A stretch of 64,000 bases of DNA from positions 82,736,273 to 82,800,272 of the forward strand of contig NC_088201.1 in assembly GCF_037126465.1 (NCBI RefSeq), given 5' to 3'. A program made the translations under genes and the position numbers. Below, piece by piece: positions 24,523-34,524 of the stretch. How positions within the stretch are numbered: position 1 is the first letter of the stretch; each line of letters starts with the position of its first letter. The notes under the pieces are model-generated. The model ran no database searches. It was not told where the DNA came from and was given only the letters and a program-made list of their open reading frames with translations. This stretch comes from Ornithodoros turicata. Its lineage: Eukaryota; Arthropoda; Arachnida; Ixodida; Argasidae.

Positions 24523-24830
24523 TTAGAAATGCAGGTTGCGAATAGTAGAAAGGATTCCTGGATCTTCGTTTATCTGACACTGGAATTTATGAATGAGATA
24601 AGATTCGCGCTGTTCCCTGAGCCGCTGGGAAGGAAAGCCTGACTGCAGGATGAAAATAGATATATTCGTGATTGAGTGTCCTGGTTTACTGAAATGGCGC
24701 GACACTGGCAGATTAGGTTTCTTCGCGACGTTAGATTTGTGGTTATTGAATCGCGTTCTAAATGACGTAACTGTCTGTCCGATATATTGGGCGTTGCATT
24801 CATTGCATTGGAAGAATTACAGTTAAAGCC
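24523..24830 (-). pseudogene. PLE GIY-YIG endonuclease domain
   Basis: The minus strand encodes, across a frameshift near 24815, the PLE endonuclease: a CxxC-type run, then AQYIGQT (the YIG half of the motif), FRTRFNNHKS, LPVSRHFSKPGHS and a final QRESYLIHKF block with the conserved glutamate. This domain nicks target DNA to prime reverse transcription. The first half of the motif is read in a different frame from the rest, so no intact enzyme is made. The domain completes the 3' end of the element's single long ORF. Confidence 0.8.
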
Positions 24831-25322
24831 GCCATTAATGTTGACCCGATAATTAGAATTAGTACTTTCTGCAGAGTTAGCGGCTTGCATTGATTTACAA
24901 ATTTGGCATCTACTTGCATTACAAGGGTGGCAACCAATGTTATTTTCTGGAAGTTTGTTAATTTTGGCATTTACTAGTCTGTCTTGGATGTTCCGCGCCC
25001 GGCGATAACTTACGCGCGGTTGCTGTGAGAATATTTCATTCATCCGATCAGATTGTGAAAGAATTGTGTAGTGGCGGTTGAGTATCCGGCTAATGTTAGG
25101 AACGCTGCCATTGAATGTGACAGTGAGATTTACTGCAGAATTTCCATTGGCTGGAGGAGATCTTTGGAGCCATTGTTGGCGATCTGTAGATCTTGCTCTG
25201 GCTATAGCGTCTTTAACAAGTTTGTCCGGGTATTCACGATCGATGAAGGTTTGTTCTAGTCGTTGGAGATGGTTGTCTAGTTCGGCATCGTAAGTGCATA
25301 TTCTGCGGTAGCGCAATGCTTG
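24831..25322 (-). pseudogene. PLE linker between RT and GIY-YIG
   Basis: About 160 residues with RYRRICTYDAEL, FIDREYPDKLVKDAI and a Cys-rich segment (IGCHPCNASRCQICKSM). This is the conserved PLE thumb/linker region, including the CCHC-like knuckle that precedes the endonuclease. It follows a TAA stop at 25323-25325 that lies in frame with the RT upstream, so the RT and endonuclease halves are separated by one nonsense mutation in this copy. Confidence 0.75.
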
Positions 25323-25325
25323 ACT

Positions 25326-25995
25326 TTAAGGTATGGCTAACTTAGTATGCCTTGGATGGCAACTGCGGAACGATAAGTACTGCTGAGCATCTGTAGGCTT
25401 CCGGTATAAGTTGGTTGAGATACCGCCGTTTTGTAACTTGACTTCCACATCCAAGAAGGTAACAGTGGAGGCGGAGTAGTGGGAGGTAAATTGAATGTTA
25501 GGGTGAATTTGGTTGAACCGGTTGATGAACGTGAGAAGGTCGCTTTCAGAATGAGGCCATATGATAAAAATATCATCTAAAAATCTCTTGTACACAAGTG
25601 GTTTCAATACGGAACATTCGAGAAATGTTTCCTCCAGGGATGCCATGAAGATATTTGCATAGTTGGGGGCCATTCTCGTGCCCATAGCTGTCCCGTTAAC
25701 TTGCAGATAATGTTTGTTATCAAATTCAAAGTTATTGGAGGTCAAAATAAGTGTTAGCAGTTCGGTGATGACAGTCGGATCATACGGCTGGTCAGGTTGA
25801 TTTTTGTATGCTGAAACGGCCGCTGCTATACCATCTGCGTGGGGAATATTAGTGTAAAGGGACGTGACGTCTAACGTTGCCAAGAGACAGCTTGAGGGAA
25901 CGGTTACTTGCGATACAGTTTGAAGGAAATGGTTGGTATCTTTGACGTAGGAAGGTAATTTAGGGGGGATAGATTTAAGAACGGTGATCGACGAA
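25326..25995 (-). pseudogene. PLE reverse transcriptase core
   Basis: Contains LLATLDVTSLYTNIPH (first catalytic aspartate region), NGTAMGTRMAPNYANIFM, and YKRFLDDIFIIW, whose paired aspartates are the polymerase active site, followed by TFLDVEVKLQNGGISTNLYR. These are hallmark PLE RT motifs, related to telomerase RT. The frame joins the upstream segment only through a one-base shift near 25985 and ends at the TAA at 25323-25325. The catalytic residues themselves are intact. Confidence 0.85.
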
Positions 25996-27054
25996 GGACG
26001 ATATATTTCCTGTAGCGGTACCGTTACTGGACACAATTGGTCTTCCGGGATTGCCTGGTTTATGTATCTTAGGGAGCATGTAAAATCGGCCTGGTTTAGG
26101 GTCTTTAGGAAGTAAGTATTCGTAGAGCGCATCGCCAATTTTCTTAGTGGCCTTTAACCGTTTTAGTGTTTTACATATATCTGCGGCAATTTCATTGGTG
26201 GGGTCGGATTCGAGAGGTTTGTAAAAGTCTGCACAATTAAGTTGACGGAGTCCTTCCGCCACATAAGCTTGCTTATCCATTACGACTATGGCACCTCCTT
26301 TATCAGCCTGTTTGATGATGATACCTTCGTTGCTTTCTAGCGCGGACAAGCTTTGCTGTTCTGCTTTCGTAACGTTGTGCCGGAATTTCCGATTCGTTGA
26401 GTTTGCATAAATACTGAGAATTTCTTTCTGAACAGCTTTGATATACATATCAAGACTTTTATCTCGGTTCGGGTTGGGAGTAAAATCGGATTTTATACGG
26501 AAAGGATTTAGATTTGATTGCGGTTTGTCGTAGAAGTATTCCGTAAGGCGTAGTCGCCCCGCAAAGTTGTCAAGATCCAGATGTAGCTGATATTCATCGA
26601 TTTTACTGTTATTGGGACAAAACGATAATCCCTTCTCCAGGAGAGCGATTTCCGCGGGTGTAAGGTCACGTGAAGAAAGGTTCACTACGCTACATTTGGT
26701 TAGCGTGGGGATGTCGGGGGCAAACTGGCTGTTGCTGTCTAACGGGGTATCTGGATGTAGTTGTGAAGTATTGCTACGGGCTTCGGGATTAGGGGGTGCC
26801 GAATCTGTGGAAGTATTATGAGTTGGAGGGCACTCGATTTTGTCTCTAAATAATTTCTTTTGCTTTCGTACCTTCAGGTGGATGTTTTTCTTTTGGAGGA
26901 ATTTGTCTAACTCTGATCTATGAGAATGTGACAACGGGGTAGTGCTGTTAATGGCGTCGGCGTCTTCGGATAGAGACTGGATAGTATCTTGGCAGTGAGA
27001 AATTAGAATTTTAGTTAGGTCTAAAGATGCTTTGTTAAGAATGGACAGCCTCAC
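25985..27054 (-). pseudogene. PLE N-terminal region and RT fingers
   Basis: A 359-residue open frame from an ATG at 27054. The first half is charged and coiled-coil-like (HRSELDKFLQKKNIHLKVRK) and the second half holds the RT fingers: EGIIIKQADKGGAIVVMDK, PGRFYMLPKIHKPGNPGRPI and VSSNGTATGNISSFVDH. These are classic PLE blocks. The frame is lost at a one-base shift just after the last block. The ATG sits inside the inverted terminal repeat boundary, which agrees with PLE architecture. Confidence 0.8.
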
Positions 27055-27057
27055 AGG

Positions 27058-27332
27058 CTCACGGGTATTTCCTCAAGGTCCTGCTGCACAGACCCTGTCA
27101 TTCCCCTTTCACTTAGTCACCAACCTGTGTTAGTCATGACAAAAGCGCATGCGCTGCTCTTTTGCCCTTGTACATAACCCTCTCCCATATATAAAGCTTG
27201 TTCATGTCACCAAACCCCAGTCCCGTCGAAGGCAGCGCTGACTGCCGAAACGTCGACCCCTATCCCTGTTAATAAACTTCCCTTTGTGTTTTCCTGTAAG
27301 CTCTTTGTCGTCTTCTGATTTTTCCTGCTTAT
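27058..27332 (+). repeat. PLE terminal repeat (inverted 5' copy)
   Basis: Inverted copy of 24202-24480. It includes tcccatatataaagcttg, a TATA-like box, and the hammerhead-like segment at about 27220-27260. It precedes the element's coding strand in inverted orientation. Confidence 0.8.
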
Positions 27333-27349
27333 ATATATACATATATATA

Positions 27350-27560
27350 CAGGGTGTTTGCTGTAACGTGTTGAGAAATTTTATTTAAAGCGAGCGATAA
27401 GAGAGAAACGAGCACTACTTTTCAGCTACTTGACTAAGAAACAGGTGCTACTAGTGAGGCAGTACCTGTTTCTTACCCAAGTAGCAGAAAAGTACCACTT
27501 GCTTTTCTTTTATCGCTCGCTTTAAATATAATTTCTGGACACGTTAGAGCAAACACCCTG
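27350..27560. mobile_element. 211-bp palindromic MITE (Tc1/mariner-like)
   Basis: Starts cagggtgtttgctgtaacgtg and ends with the near-perfect complement, cacgttagagcaaacaccctg. TA lies on each side, and nearly the whole length folds into one hairpin (centre about 27455, with the toggled motif gaaacaggtgctactagtg). TA duplication and CAGGGTGTT ends suggest a mariner-related foldback. It is inserted in the (TA)n tail next to the Penelope-like element. Confidence 0.75.
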
Positions 27561-27917
27561 TATATATATATATACACTCATGGAACGATGCAACAGTACC
27601 AGAGGACACGTGTTTCACCGTGTTTGCGGCTCGTCAGCCCTGGGTAGCTGCGCATCGTTCGGGATTGGCAAACGAGGGGTCACTCAGCGAGCGATATACA
27701 CCTGGGAGGGTGACTGAGCACTCCTCAATGCCACAGTGCAAGCCAGTGAATTATAATGAGGGAAAAAAGCCAATAAAGAAACAAGTAAACGACACTAGAC
27801 GTGTTTGAAATTCAAAATTACAGATTAAGATGGCTTCTATGGCTGCACGTAGAGAAACAGATACTCATGGAACGATGCGACAGCACTAGAGGACACGTGT
27901 TTCGCCTTGTTTGCGGA
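27561..27917 (-). repeat. Retrozyme-type 287-bp repeat array, minus-strand arm
   Basis: This arm contains one full 287-bp monomer plus a partial one. The motif gacacgtgt recurs at 27605 and 27892, exactly 287 bp apart. On the minus strand the monomer carries a hammerhead ribozyme core (see 27590-27653). The second copy is truncated at 27917, just before its CUGACGA core, where (TA)n begins. The monomer also contains ttgaatttcaaacacgtcta (complement) and the ggctttttcc segment seen in the plus-strand arm. Confidence 0.75.
27590..27653 (-). ncRNA. Type I hammerhead ribozyme, minus-strand copy
   Basis: On the minus strand: stem I half (gcgcagctacccaggg), core CTGACGA, stem II GCCG-caaaca-CGGT, core GAAA, stem III from the self-complementary ACAC/GTGT, cleavage-site C (complement of 27605), then the other stem I half (ctctggtactgttgc). 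All invariant core positions are present. Stem III has no loop, so cleavage would be favoured in a dimer, as in satellite and retrozyme hammerheads. Function is inferred from structure. Confidence 0.75.
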
Positions 27918-28129
27918 CATATATATATATATGCATATATATAGTCTTCTTGTTTGTGTGGGATGAGAGTGGTCACGGGCGAAGCATCCGAAGGTGGAGA
28001 GCTATACGCTGTGGACACTGTTTCGCGCTACGCGGACGATGATGTATGAATGTGGGTTGTGAATGTGGATTCTTGTACTGTCGTGTATTTTATGTTTAAA
28101 GTGGTTATGACGAAAGTGGTTATGTTTAA

Positions 28130-28178
28130 AGTGACGAGCCGCAAACACGGCGACACACGTGTCCTCTGGTGCTGTGGC
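28130..28178 (+). ncRNA. Degenerate hammerhead at array start
   Basis: Reads gtgacga where the core needs CTGACGA and gaca where it needs GAAA, and lacks the left half of stem I because the array is truncated here. The cleavage-site context acacgtgtc (ending 28163) is intact. Predicted inactive. Confidence 0.6.
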
Positions 28179-28401
28179 ATCGTTCCATGAGTATCTGTTT
28201 CTCTACGTGCAGCCATAGAAGCCATCTTAATCTGTAAGTTTGAATTTCAAACACGTCTAGCGTCATTTACTTATTTCTTTAATGGCTTTTTCCCCTCTTT
28301 ATAGTTCACTGGCTTGCACTGTGGCATTGAGGAGTGCTCAGTCACCCTCCCAGGTGTATATCGCTCGCTGAGTCACCCCTGGTTTGCCAATCCCGAACGA
28401 T

Positions 28402-28465
28402 GCGCAGCTACCCAGGGCTGACGGGCCGGAAACACGGCGAAACACGTGTCCTCTGGTGCTGTCGC
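28402..28465 (+). ncRNA. Hammerhead ribozyme with one core change
   Basis: Same layout as the minus-strand copy: stem I gcgcagctacccaggg / ctctggtgctgtcgc, stem II gccg-gaaaca-cggc, GAAA, ACAC/GTGT, cleavage after 28450. The core reads CTGACGG instead of CTGACGA, a substitution at an invariant adenine that should abolish or greatly reduce cleavage. Confidence 0.65.
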
Positions 28466-28688
28466 ATCGTTCCATGAGTATCTGTTTCTCTACGTGCAGC
28501 CATAGAAGCCATCTTAATCTGTAAGTTTGAATTTCAAACACATCTAGCGTCATTTACTTATTTCTTTAATGGCTTTTTCCCCTCTTTATAGTTCACTCGC
28601 TTGCACTGTGGCATTGAGGAGTGCTCAGTCACGCCCCCAGGTGTATATCGCTCGCTGAGTGACCCCTGGTTTGCCAATCCTGAACGAT

Positions 28689-28752
28689 GCGCAGCTACCC
28701 AGGGCTGACGAGCCGCAAACAGGGCGAAACACGTGTCCTCTGGTGCTGTCGC
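28689..28752 (+). ncRNA. Type I hammerhead ribozyme, plus-strand copy
   Basis: Core CTGACGA (28705-28711), stem II gccg-caaaca-gggc (three of four pairs), GAAA, self-complementary ACAC/GTGT stem III, cleavage site after C28737, and stem I with a 6-bp inner helix, small internal loop and outer helix. The internal loop in stem I fits the loop-loop contact of natural type I hammerheads. All core nucleotides are intact. Confidence 0.75.
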
Positions 28753-28875
28753 ATCGTTCCATGAGTATCTGTTTCTCTGCGTGCAGCCATGGAAGCCATC
28801 TTAATCTGTAAGTTTGAATTTCAAACACGTCTAGCGTCATTTACTTATTTCTTTAATGGCTTTTTCCCCTCTATA

Positions 28876-29199
28876 TATATATATATATATATATATACAT
28901 ACAGGGTGGTCCACCAACCATGATAGAAATTCATGGTAAAACACGTAGGCCCCGGAGAGAGATGCGGTCAAGGGATTTTTTTCTGCCAATAACTTTTGCC
29001 ACATATTGGCAGCATTTGTATGTGAGCGCCCGCGTATTTGTATGTGAGCGTGGAGCGGCGTTGGTGATGTTGCAGGAGCATTGTTGCTAGTCGTCCATTG
29101 AGCACTTGCAGGGGCGTTGGCTGTCTTCCAACAGAGTTATCCCTGGTCGTCCGATAAACCTGAAATGATAAAAAGAGACAGCAGAAAGAACGGAAGCGG
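28876..29199. other. Spacer with a mariner-like end motif
   Basis: Immediately after (TA)n, 'acagggtggtccaccaacc' at 28903 looks like a Tc1/mariner-type terminus (CAGGGTG next to TA). I could not find its partner end. No coding sequence. Confidence 0.3.
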
Positions 29200-29620
29200 A
29201 TCGCGGGACTTGGTCTATGAGCTAAGGCTGCGAACTGTAGACAATATGTCGGGGTCCTCGTTTATCGTGGACTGGAATGTGTGGATTAGGAATGATTCAC
29301 GCTGTTGTCTGCTGCGGTCTGAGGGGAAACCGGATTGTAAGATCTACACGCTAATGTCCTTTAATGAGTGTCCTGTTTGATTGAATTGGCGCGACACAGG
29401 GAGATTTTTTTTTTTTTTTTTGTAATATCGGATCTGTGATTATTAAAACGAATTCGGAATGACGTTGTAGTTTGGCCAACATATTGTGCTTTGCATGTGT
29501 TCCCCTCTCGTTTCCCCTTTCCCTCGTATATAAGCCCTTGTCACCTATTTCCAAGTTTAGTCCCGTTGAAGGCAGCGCTTACTGCCGAAACGTAACTGTA
29601 ACTGTAAATCTATTTCTAGT
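29200..29620 (-). pseudogene. Penelope-like element 3' fragment
   Basis: 29236-29405 aligns with the endonuclease part of the PLE at 24537-24705: gtcctcgtttatc..., gattcacgctgtt..., gagtgtcctg, attggcgcgacac. It is followed by a terminal-repeat block, gaaggcagcgcttactgccg and aaacgta, at about 29567-29592. It is interrupted by a T-run at 29406 and by many frameshifts. A 5'-truncated relic of a related PLE. Confidence 0.65.
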
Positions 29621-29706
29621 ACCTCCCCATAATTTTTAATGTAATAAAACTAGCAACAGTTTTTAATCGTTATACGGGTTCCCAAGACTCTTGATTACTT
29701 GTAGTC

Positions 29707-29740
<34 letters not shown>

Positions 29741-32094
29741 TACTGGACCACTGTTGGCACTATAGGGGTACTTTTATGCCCCCTTGTCCCTTTGTGTGTG
29801 AGTGAATAAGAAATACCTCGGGAACAAGCGTAATTCTACTTAATCCTTGGCGTGTGCCTATCTAAACGACTTTCTAATACATTTCTAAGTAAAATTCTAG
29901 CTTCTCCAAACCAGCAAACTCAGATAGCCTATATTTTGTACAAATCTATCTAGATCAATAACCGAATAGCGGACTCGTAAACCACCCTTTCACTCATGAA
30001 AAGTAAAGGAACTACACGAATTCGCGCCCTTTTGGCAAGTTTTCACCGTCGAGGCATGAAGGGAACGTTTCTTTCCTCTAGTCCTATTTTCTCCTCTTCT
30101 TTTTTAATGCACGAAACCATCAGATGAAGGGGACTGGTGGGGACACCTCTCAGTTTCATGCAGTCCGTTACTGCAATACATGGGCCAAGCAAAACAATGG
30201 CGCGTTTTACTCCGCGTCTATTTTATCCCCTACCTTACCGTACTGCTGCAGGAACCTCCGGGTGGATAATCTTGCCGCTGAGCAATCGGTCTTTTTCTTT
30301 CCTATTTCTGTTTTGTTGTTGTTATTCTCTGTTCCATTTGTGCGTTTTGTGTATTTATGTGTGGATTTTCCGTTGACAGTACAAATAGGAGGCGGATGCC
30401 TCAGGAAATTTCCTTTTACTTGCATGGTTCATGCACATATAACAACCTCAGGACGAATGCGACTTAAAAGTTTCGATACGTCCAAAACACTCTCACACAA
30501 CAACACTTTAGCACAGAGCGACTTTCTTTTCGCCGTATTTTGTTTTTCGTTCTGAGCTGGGTTCGAAATAGTGGAATCTCCTTATGCCGTGGAATACTAC
30601 GCCATGCAGTGATTGTGTCTGTCAACCATAAGCTTGCTTTCGAGGTTCGCGTTCTCCTTTGAGCATCATACAACTTCGATATCTCTCGTCCACACACACA
30701 GGTCTCTGGATGTCGGAATTTAGCTTTTCAGCAGTTGTCATAGGTTTTCTTTAGCAGCAAGTCCTTTTGCAGATCCTGCTACGAACGAAAAAAAAAATGT
30801 TGTGTTGTTCAGTTTCAATATTCATGCCAAAGAATTCGGGACAAAAAATAAAGCAGGCATCACCTGATCGTGTTCCATAGAGCCCATGTATTAGGAATCT
30901 AAAAGCGCATGCAACACATTCCGCTGACAGCACTCTGCATTCGTTCGCTACTGGCACGTAGCCTGTGGCACGGCGAAGCTTCTAGTGCATTTTTTTGTTT
31001 CGTTGTTTTTTTTTTAAATTGGGATCTTCGAGGTTTCATTTAGGTTCGAAATTATCAACAAGTAAAGAAGGCTTCATTTGCTGCACCAAAGCGGTGGAGT
31101 GCAGCCCACCAGTATCATGTGTGTGATGCGTTGCAAGAACCTCATTCCTGAAGAGTTTGAGACCCTACGAGCACCCGGAATGTTGCGTAGTATACGTGAA
31201 GTAGTCTGTAAAAGGGAAAAGTTTGCAAAATTAAAGTGTACCCAAGGAACTGGCTCTCTTCTCACTCGATGTGCGGTCTCGTAAAATGCGCCAGACGCGC
31301 CGACAACGTGCGAACAAACCCTTTCAATTCATTTCATTTAGTATATTTCCTATTCAGTACAATGGGCGGGGTCGCGGAAACAGAGGCACCTTGACGAGCC
31401 CGCTGACCCTTGCCGGCATTAGGAGGCAGCATGTACCAAAACCATTGTCACGGGAACAATGTTGAACACATCGCTATGTAGGATATGAACAATGGAAAAG
31501 CTTAGTAAATTATAATACTTCATATTACCACATACAAAAGGACAAATAGCACAACGAGGAAACAGTAGAAGCACTGACGAACTGAAACATGACACAACAG
31601 CAAATGTCATAAATGACAAAAAAGAAAAAAAAAAGCTTTCGAGAAAGCCCTTACGGTTTCGCAAACTCCCTCAACCACCTTTACCATTCGACGGTTATCT
31701 GCAGTTAGAGTGTAGAAACAAGTAATTTTACGCTACAGTACATCTATACCTTGTGAATATTGACGAGGCCGTGCCCGTCGCTAAGAAGAAAATTTCTGAA
31801 TGCGCGGCGGTACAGGGAGCCTACAGATACGCTAGTAGAAGTTATCAAGCTATCATGCATCTACATGCGTTGATGTTGAATTATCAAACAGGTTTAGTTA
31901 TTCCGACACTCGGATAATGCGCTATGACTCTGTCTGCGTAGATTTCTACTTTTTTAGGATCTTTGTAATACCCGAGCACAATGTGTTGCGGAATGAAACC
32001 TCGGACATCACGTTGCTTCAAACGCAAAATCCTCTTCAATGAACAGAGGATAATTTTCGCTGTCCTTAAGTCGCATTACCACTGTAGAAATATA
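29621..32094. other. Intergenic sequence, no recognisable gene
   Basis: The longest open frame (30124-30555) has a hydrophobic, phenylalanine-rich stretch but no recognisable domain, and another frame overlaps it; I do not call it. A (TA)n/T-run lies at 29707-29740. Nothing else stands out. Confidence 0.4.
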
Positions 32095-32265
32095 GCAGTC
32101 ATCGAAAAAGCCAGACAGCGGCTTCATCTGAACCACGCACCTCTGATTGCCGGTCAAATGCCTTGCCATGTTCATGTTGTAAGGCATTGAGGCTTGTGTT
32201 GTGTTCGTCTGTTTGTGTGTTCCAGCCTCAGAACAGTCACTTACCACCGCGTACGTGACCACTGT
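32095..32265 (-). repeat. tRNA-derived SINE, copy 2
   Basis: Homologous to 3545-3690. It keeps the A-box-like tggcaaggcatttgacc and ggcaatcagaggtgcgtggttc upstream of the degraded B box, and the 3' part ccgctgtctggctttttcgatg. Minus strand. Confidence 0.55.
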
Positions 32266-32329
32266 TCCACTTGATACTTTGGAAGGCAGCTATGTAGTTG
32301 ATCAACGTTAGGACGCATTGCATTACATT

Positions 32330-32690
32330 CTAACACCATTGCTAACTCATATATTCAACCTTTCCTTAACTCAGTGTCAGTGTCCCACACTGTGGAAGCT
32401 TTCCGTTGTTGTCCCAGTCTTTAAGGGTGGAAGGGCGGGTGTTGTTTCCATTTACAGGCCTATGTCCCTGCTACCGTCATTTTCATAAGTGTTTGTCGTT
32501 TTTCACTGATCGCAGAAGTAGCTGCGATTACACATCTTTGTATAAATGTGTTCATAACACTTTAGATATGACATTTGTAATCAGCTTGCTGAATTTTCAC
32601 GCCCTGACTCGCATCGTCCGAAATGTGTCCCTGTTTTATGTGGATGATACTGCAGCTCGTCAGTCGCCCACGCAACGTATGCAGACGTCT
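32330..32690 (+). pseudogene. Non-LTR RT fragment upstream of the nested element
   Basis: Frames with stops read as an RT piece: a P-T-L-W-K-L-S-V-V-V-P-V-F-K-G-G segment and an R-P-M-S-L-L-P-S motif, then FYVDD, an active-site-like motif at about 32633. It lies before the endonuclease of the next element and is therefore a separate, 3'-side fragment of a related retrotransposon. Confidence 0.5.
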
Positions 32691-32739
32691 TTTAATTGTG
32701 TGTCAGGTCATGTTGACCTATTTCACTCATTTTATAGTC

Positions 32740-33900
32740 ATTCGTGGCCTTCGGACTAAATATACGGAGTTCTTGACATCACTAATTTCATCGACATACA
32801 CCGTCCTATGTATCACAGAGTCTTGGTTTGATACAATCATATCTACAGCGAAGTACTTCACTTCCGCCTGCAGAGTTTTTCGAAGTGACCGAGACTACGC
32901 CAGAAGTGGTCAGCGCTACGGTGGCGGTGTGTTGATCGCTATTCACTCCTTCCTAAAGGCCGTCCGTAGAAGCGACCTGGAATCATATGAAGAACGTGTG
33001 TGGGTTCAAGTACGTGCAAACGATGGCATGGATTTCTTGATAGGAACCTATGACTTCCCAACCCGCATCGATTCTGACGTATTCAAGGATCACTTTTATG
33101 ACCTGCAGATGAACTTCGACTCGACTTCGTCTATCAAAATGGTTTACAACAGTGTAACAGCATGCCCAATTGTGTAGGCAATGTCGTTGATCTTGCCCTT
33201 ATAAACTCACCTGTTGTAGGAATCTGTGAAGCAGCAGAGCCGATATCGCGGCTGGATAAGTATTATCCGCCCTTTATCGTGACTTTTCTTTTTCCACCAG
33301 CTCGTGCACCATTCGCCAGTCAAACAAGATTCTGCTTTCGTGACGGTGACTATCTTCAACTGTATAATCACATTCAGAATCAGGACCTCGACGGTATATT
33401 GTTAGAGAATTGTGCTACGACAGCAGTGAAGAAACTCACACATATGGTTTACAGTGGGATTGAGACATTTGTTCCCAGACACACTTCTCGCTGCTCGAAA
33501 TATCCGCCATGGTTCTCTAAGGAACTAAGGTACCAGATGAGACGGAAACTGCTATCATCGACTTTTTAAGAAAACCCACCTGCTGTTCTGGTATGCAGAC
33601 GTGCGAGAGCTTTAGTGAAAGGTCTGCTCTCTCGCGACAGGGCTGTCCATCTGAGAACAGTCGAAAATAGCTTGTTTCGGAGGCCCAGCGACGTCTGGAA
33701 ATATGTGAGTGAACAAAGGAAGTCCGACCGTCACACAATTTTATTTCGTTCTAATGGCCAGCTCTTGTATAATCCGCGCCAAGTGGCTAACGTGTTCGCG
33801 GATTACTTTGCTTTCTGCTTCTCCTCCGATACTAGACAACCAGTAAATCTTGTAAAAAGTGACGATTTCTTGAAAGCTGGTCTTATCTTTCCTTCTTAGT
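32740..33900 (+). pseudogene. Non-LTR retrotransposon, endonuclease part (segment 1)
   Basis: The frames encode an AP-type endonuclease: LRTKYTEFLTSLIS, VLCITESWFD, GGGVLIAIHSF and ERVWVQVRA, followed by VVDLALINSP, DKYYPPFIVTF and YPPWFSKELR of the EN-RT linker. This is the 5' half of a CR1/Jockey-like ORF2. The frame changes at about 33170 and 33560. It is the start of an element that resumes at 34265, 44745 and 58124 after three interruptions, so its genomic span is about 26.5 kb although the element itself is about 3 kb. Confidence 0.75.
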
Positions 33901-33954
33901 CCTCTATCTTCACTAGTTTAGCACTGTATAGGTTTTCTTCCTGATAGTTTCAGT

Positions 33955-34264
33955 GGTTCATTGCATGTAATGTAATGTATGTAATGTAATGTATATAATG
34001 TAATGTAATGTTCTCCATTGGTTCATTGTATGCACTGTTCTTCGCTGTCTCCTTTTATCTACCACAGTTTATTCATTGTATCTTATTAACTGGTTACTCT
34101 GTATATACTGGTGTTATTCATTCTATGTTATCTACTGGTTTCTCTGTATATACCACTGTCATTCGTTGTATGTTATTAACCGGCTTCACTGTATATACCA
34201 CTGTTATTTACTGCTTGCACTGTACATATCATCAGGTTAATGTAATAAATTTTCTTTATATATA
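33955..34264 (+). repeat. Minisatellite inside the non-LTR element
   Basis: Starts with a (TGTAATG)n-like stretch (33965-34010). About three ~45-55-bp units of tgttatt..actggttactctg and tatatac..ctgtt follow (34080-34215), then (TA)n. This interrupts the retrotransposon between its EN-RT linker and RT. Confidence 0.6.
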
Positions 34265-34518
34265 TATATGTACACCTGTTGAGGAGCACGAGGTGCTGTC
34301 TGCGATTCGCAAGCTGAAACCTAAGTGTACTGCCGGATCAGACGGCATACCCAACTTCATTGTTAAAGGTTGTGTAGACTTGGTTGTTCGTCCACTATGT
34401 CACATTTTTAAACTTCTCTCTTTCGTCTGGTATTTTTCCCGAACAGTGGAAGCATTCTCTTGTTGTCCCAATACTAAAAGGTGGGGATTGCGGTAGCGTT
34501 ACTAATAATCGTCTAGTG
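34265..34518 (+). pseudogene. Non-LTR retrotransposon RT (segment 2)
   Basis: Encodes VEEHEVLSAIRKLKPKCTAG and SDGIPNFIVKG (the RT block with the GxDGIP motif), then, after a frame change, FPEQWKHSLVVPILKGGDCG. The sequence is cut at 34518/34524 by Polinton element 1. The interrupted frame resumes at 44751 once the target duplication is counted once. Confidence 0.8.
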
Positions 34519-34524
34519 TCCATA
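34519..34524. repeat. Target-site duplication tccata (left), element 1
   Basis: tccata at 34519-34524 is repeated exactly at 44745-44750, just outside the terminal inverted repeats. Six base pairs is the standard Polinton/Maverick duplication. Confidence 0.9.

Larger units (their letters stand above)
24170..27340 (-). mobile_element. Penelope-like element with inverted terminal repeats
   Basis: This is a nearly full-length PLE on the minus strand: N-terminal region, reverse transcriptase and GIY-YIG endonuclease in the standard order. It is bracketed by ~270-bp inverted repeats (24202-24480 and 27058-27332). Both repeats contain a segment with a G-G-C-A-G/C-T-G-C-C stem followed by GAAACGTCGAC, resembling the hammerhead-like motif known from PLE terminal repeats. 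(TA)n runs flank both ends. At least three coding lesions make this copy inactive. PLEs move by target-primed reverse transcription; the inverted first repeat fits the partial-inverted LTR arrangement described for the group. Confidence 0.85.
28125..28875 (+). repeat. Retrozyme-type 287-bp repeat array, plus-strand arm
   Basis: Cleavage-site motifs acacgtgtc end at 28163, 28450 and 28737, exactly 287 bp apart, giving about 2.6 monomers in direct tandem. Each monomer has the hammerhead, then ctgtttctctacgtgcagcc, tttgaatttcaaacac, ggctttttcccctcttta and a GC-richer block returning to the next ribozyme. The array ends in (TA)n at 28873. Orientation is opposite to the 27561-27917 arm, with ~200 bp of other sequence between them. 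Tandem hammerhead monomers of this size match metazoan retrozymes, non-autonomous circular-RNA retroelements thought to be mobilised by PLE machinery. Confidence 0.75.

Noticed and set aside
28338..28840. Paired 71-residue frames repeated 287 bp apart
   Set aside because: They are by-products of the retrozyme repeat on the strand opposite to the ribozyme.
30124..30555. 143-residue hydrophobic open frame
   Set aside because: No recognisable domain, T-rich composition explains the phenylalanines, and an overlapping frame is equally open.
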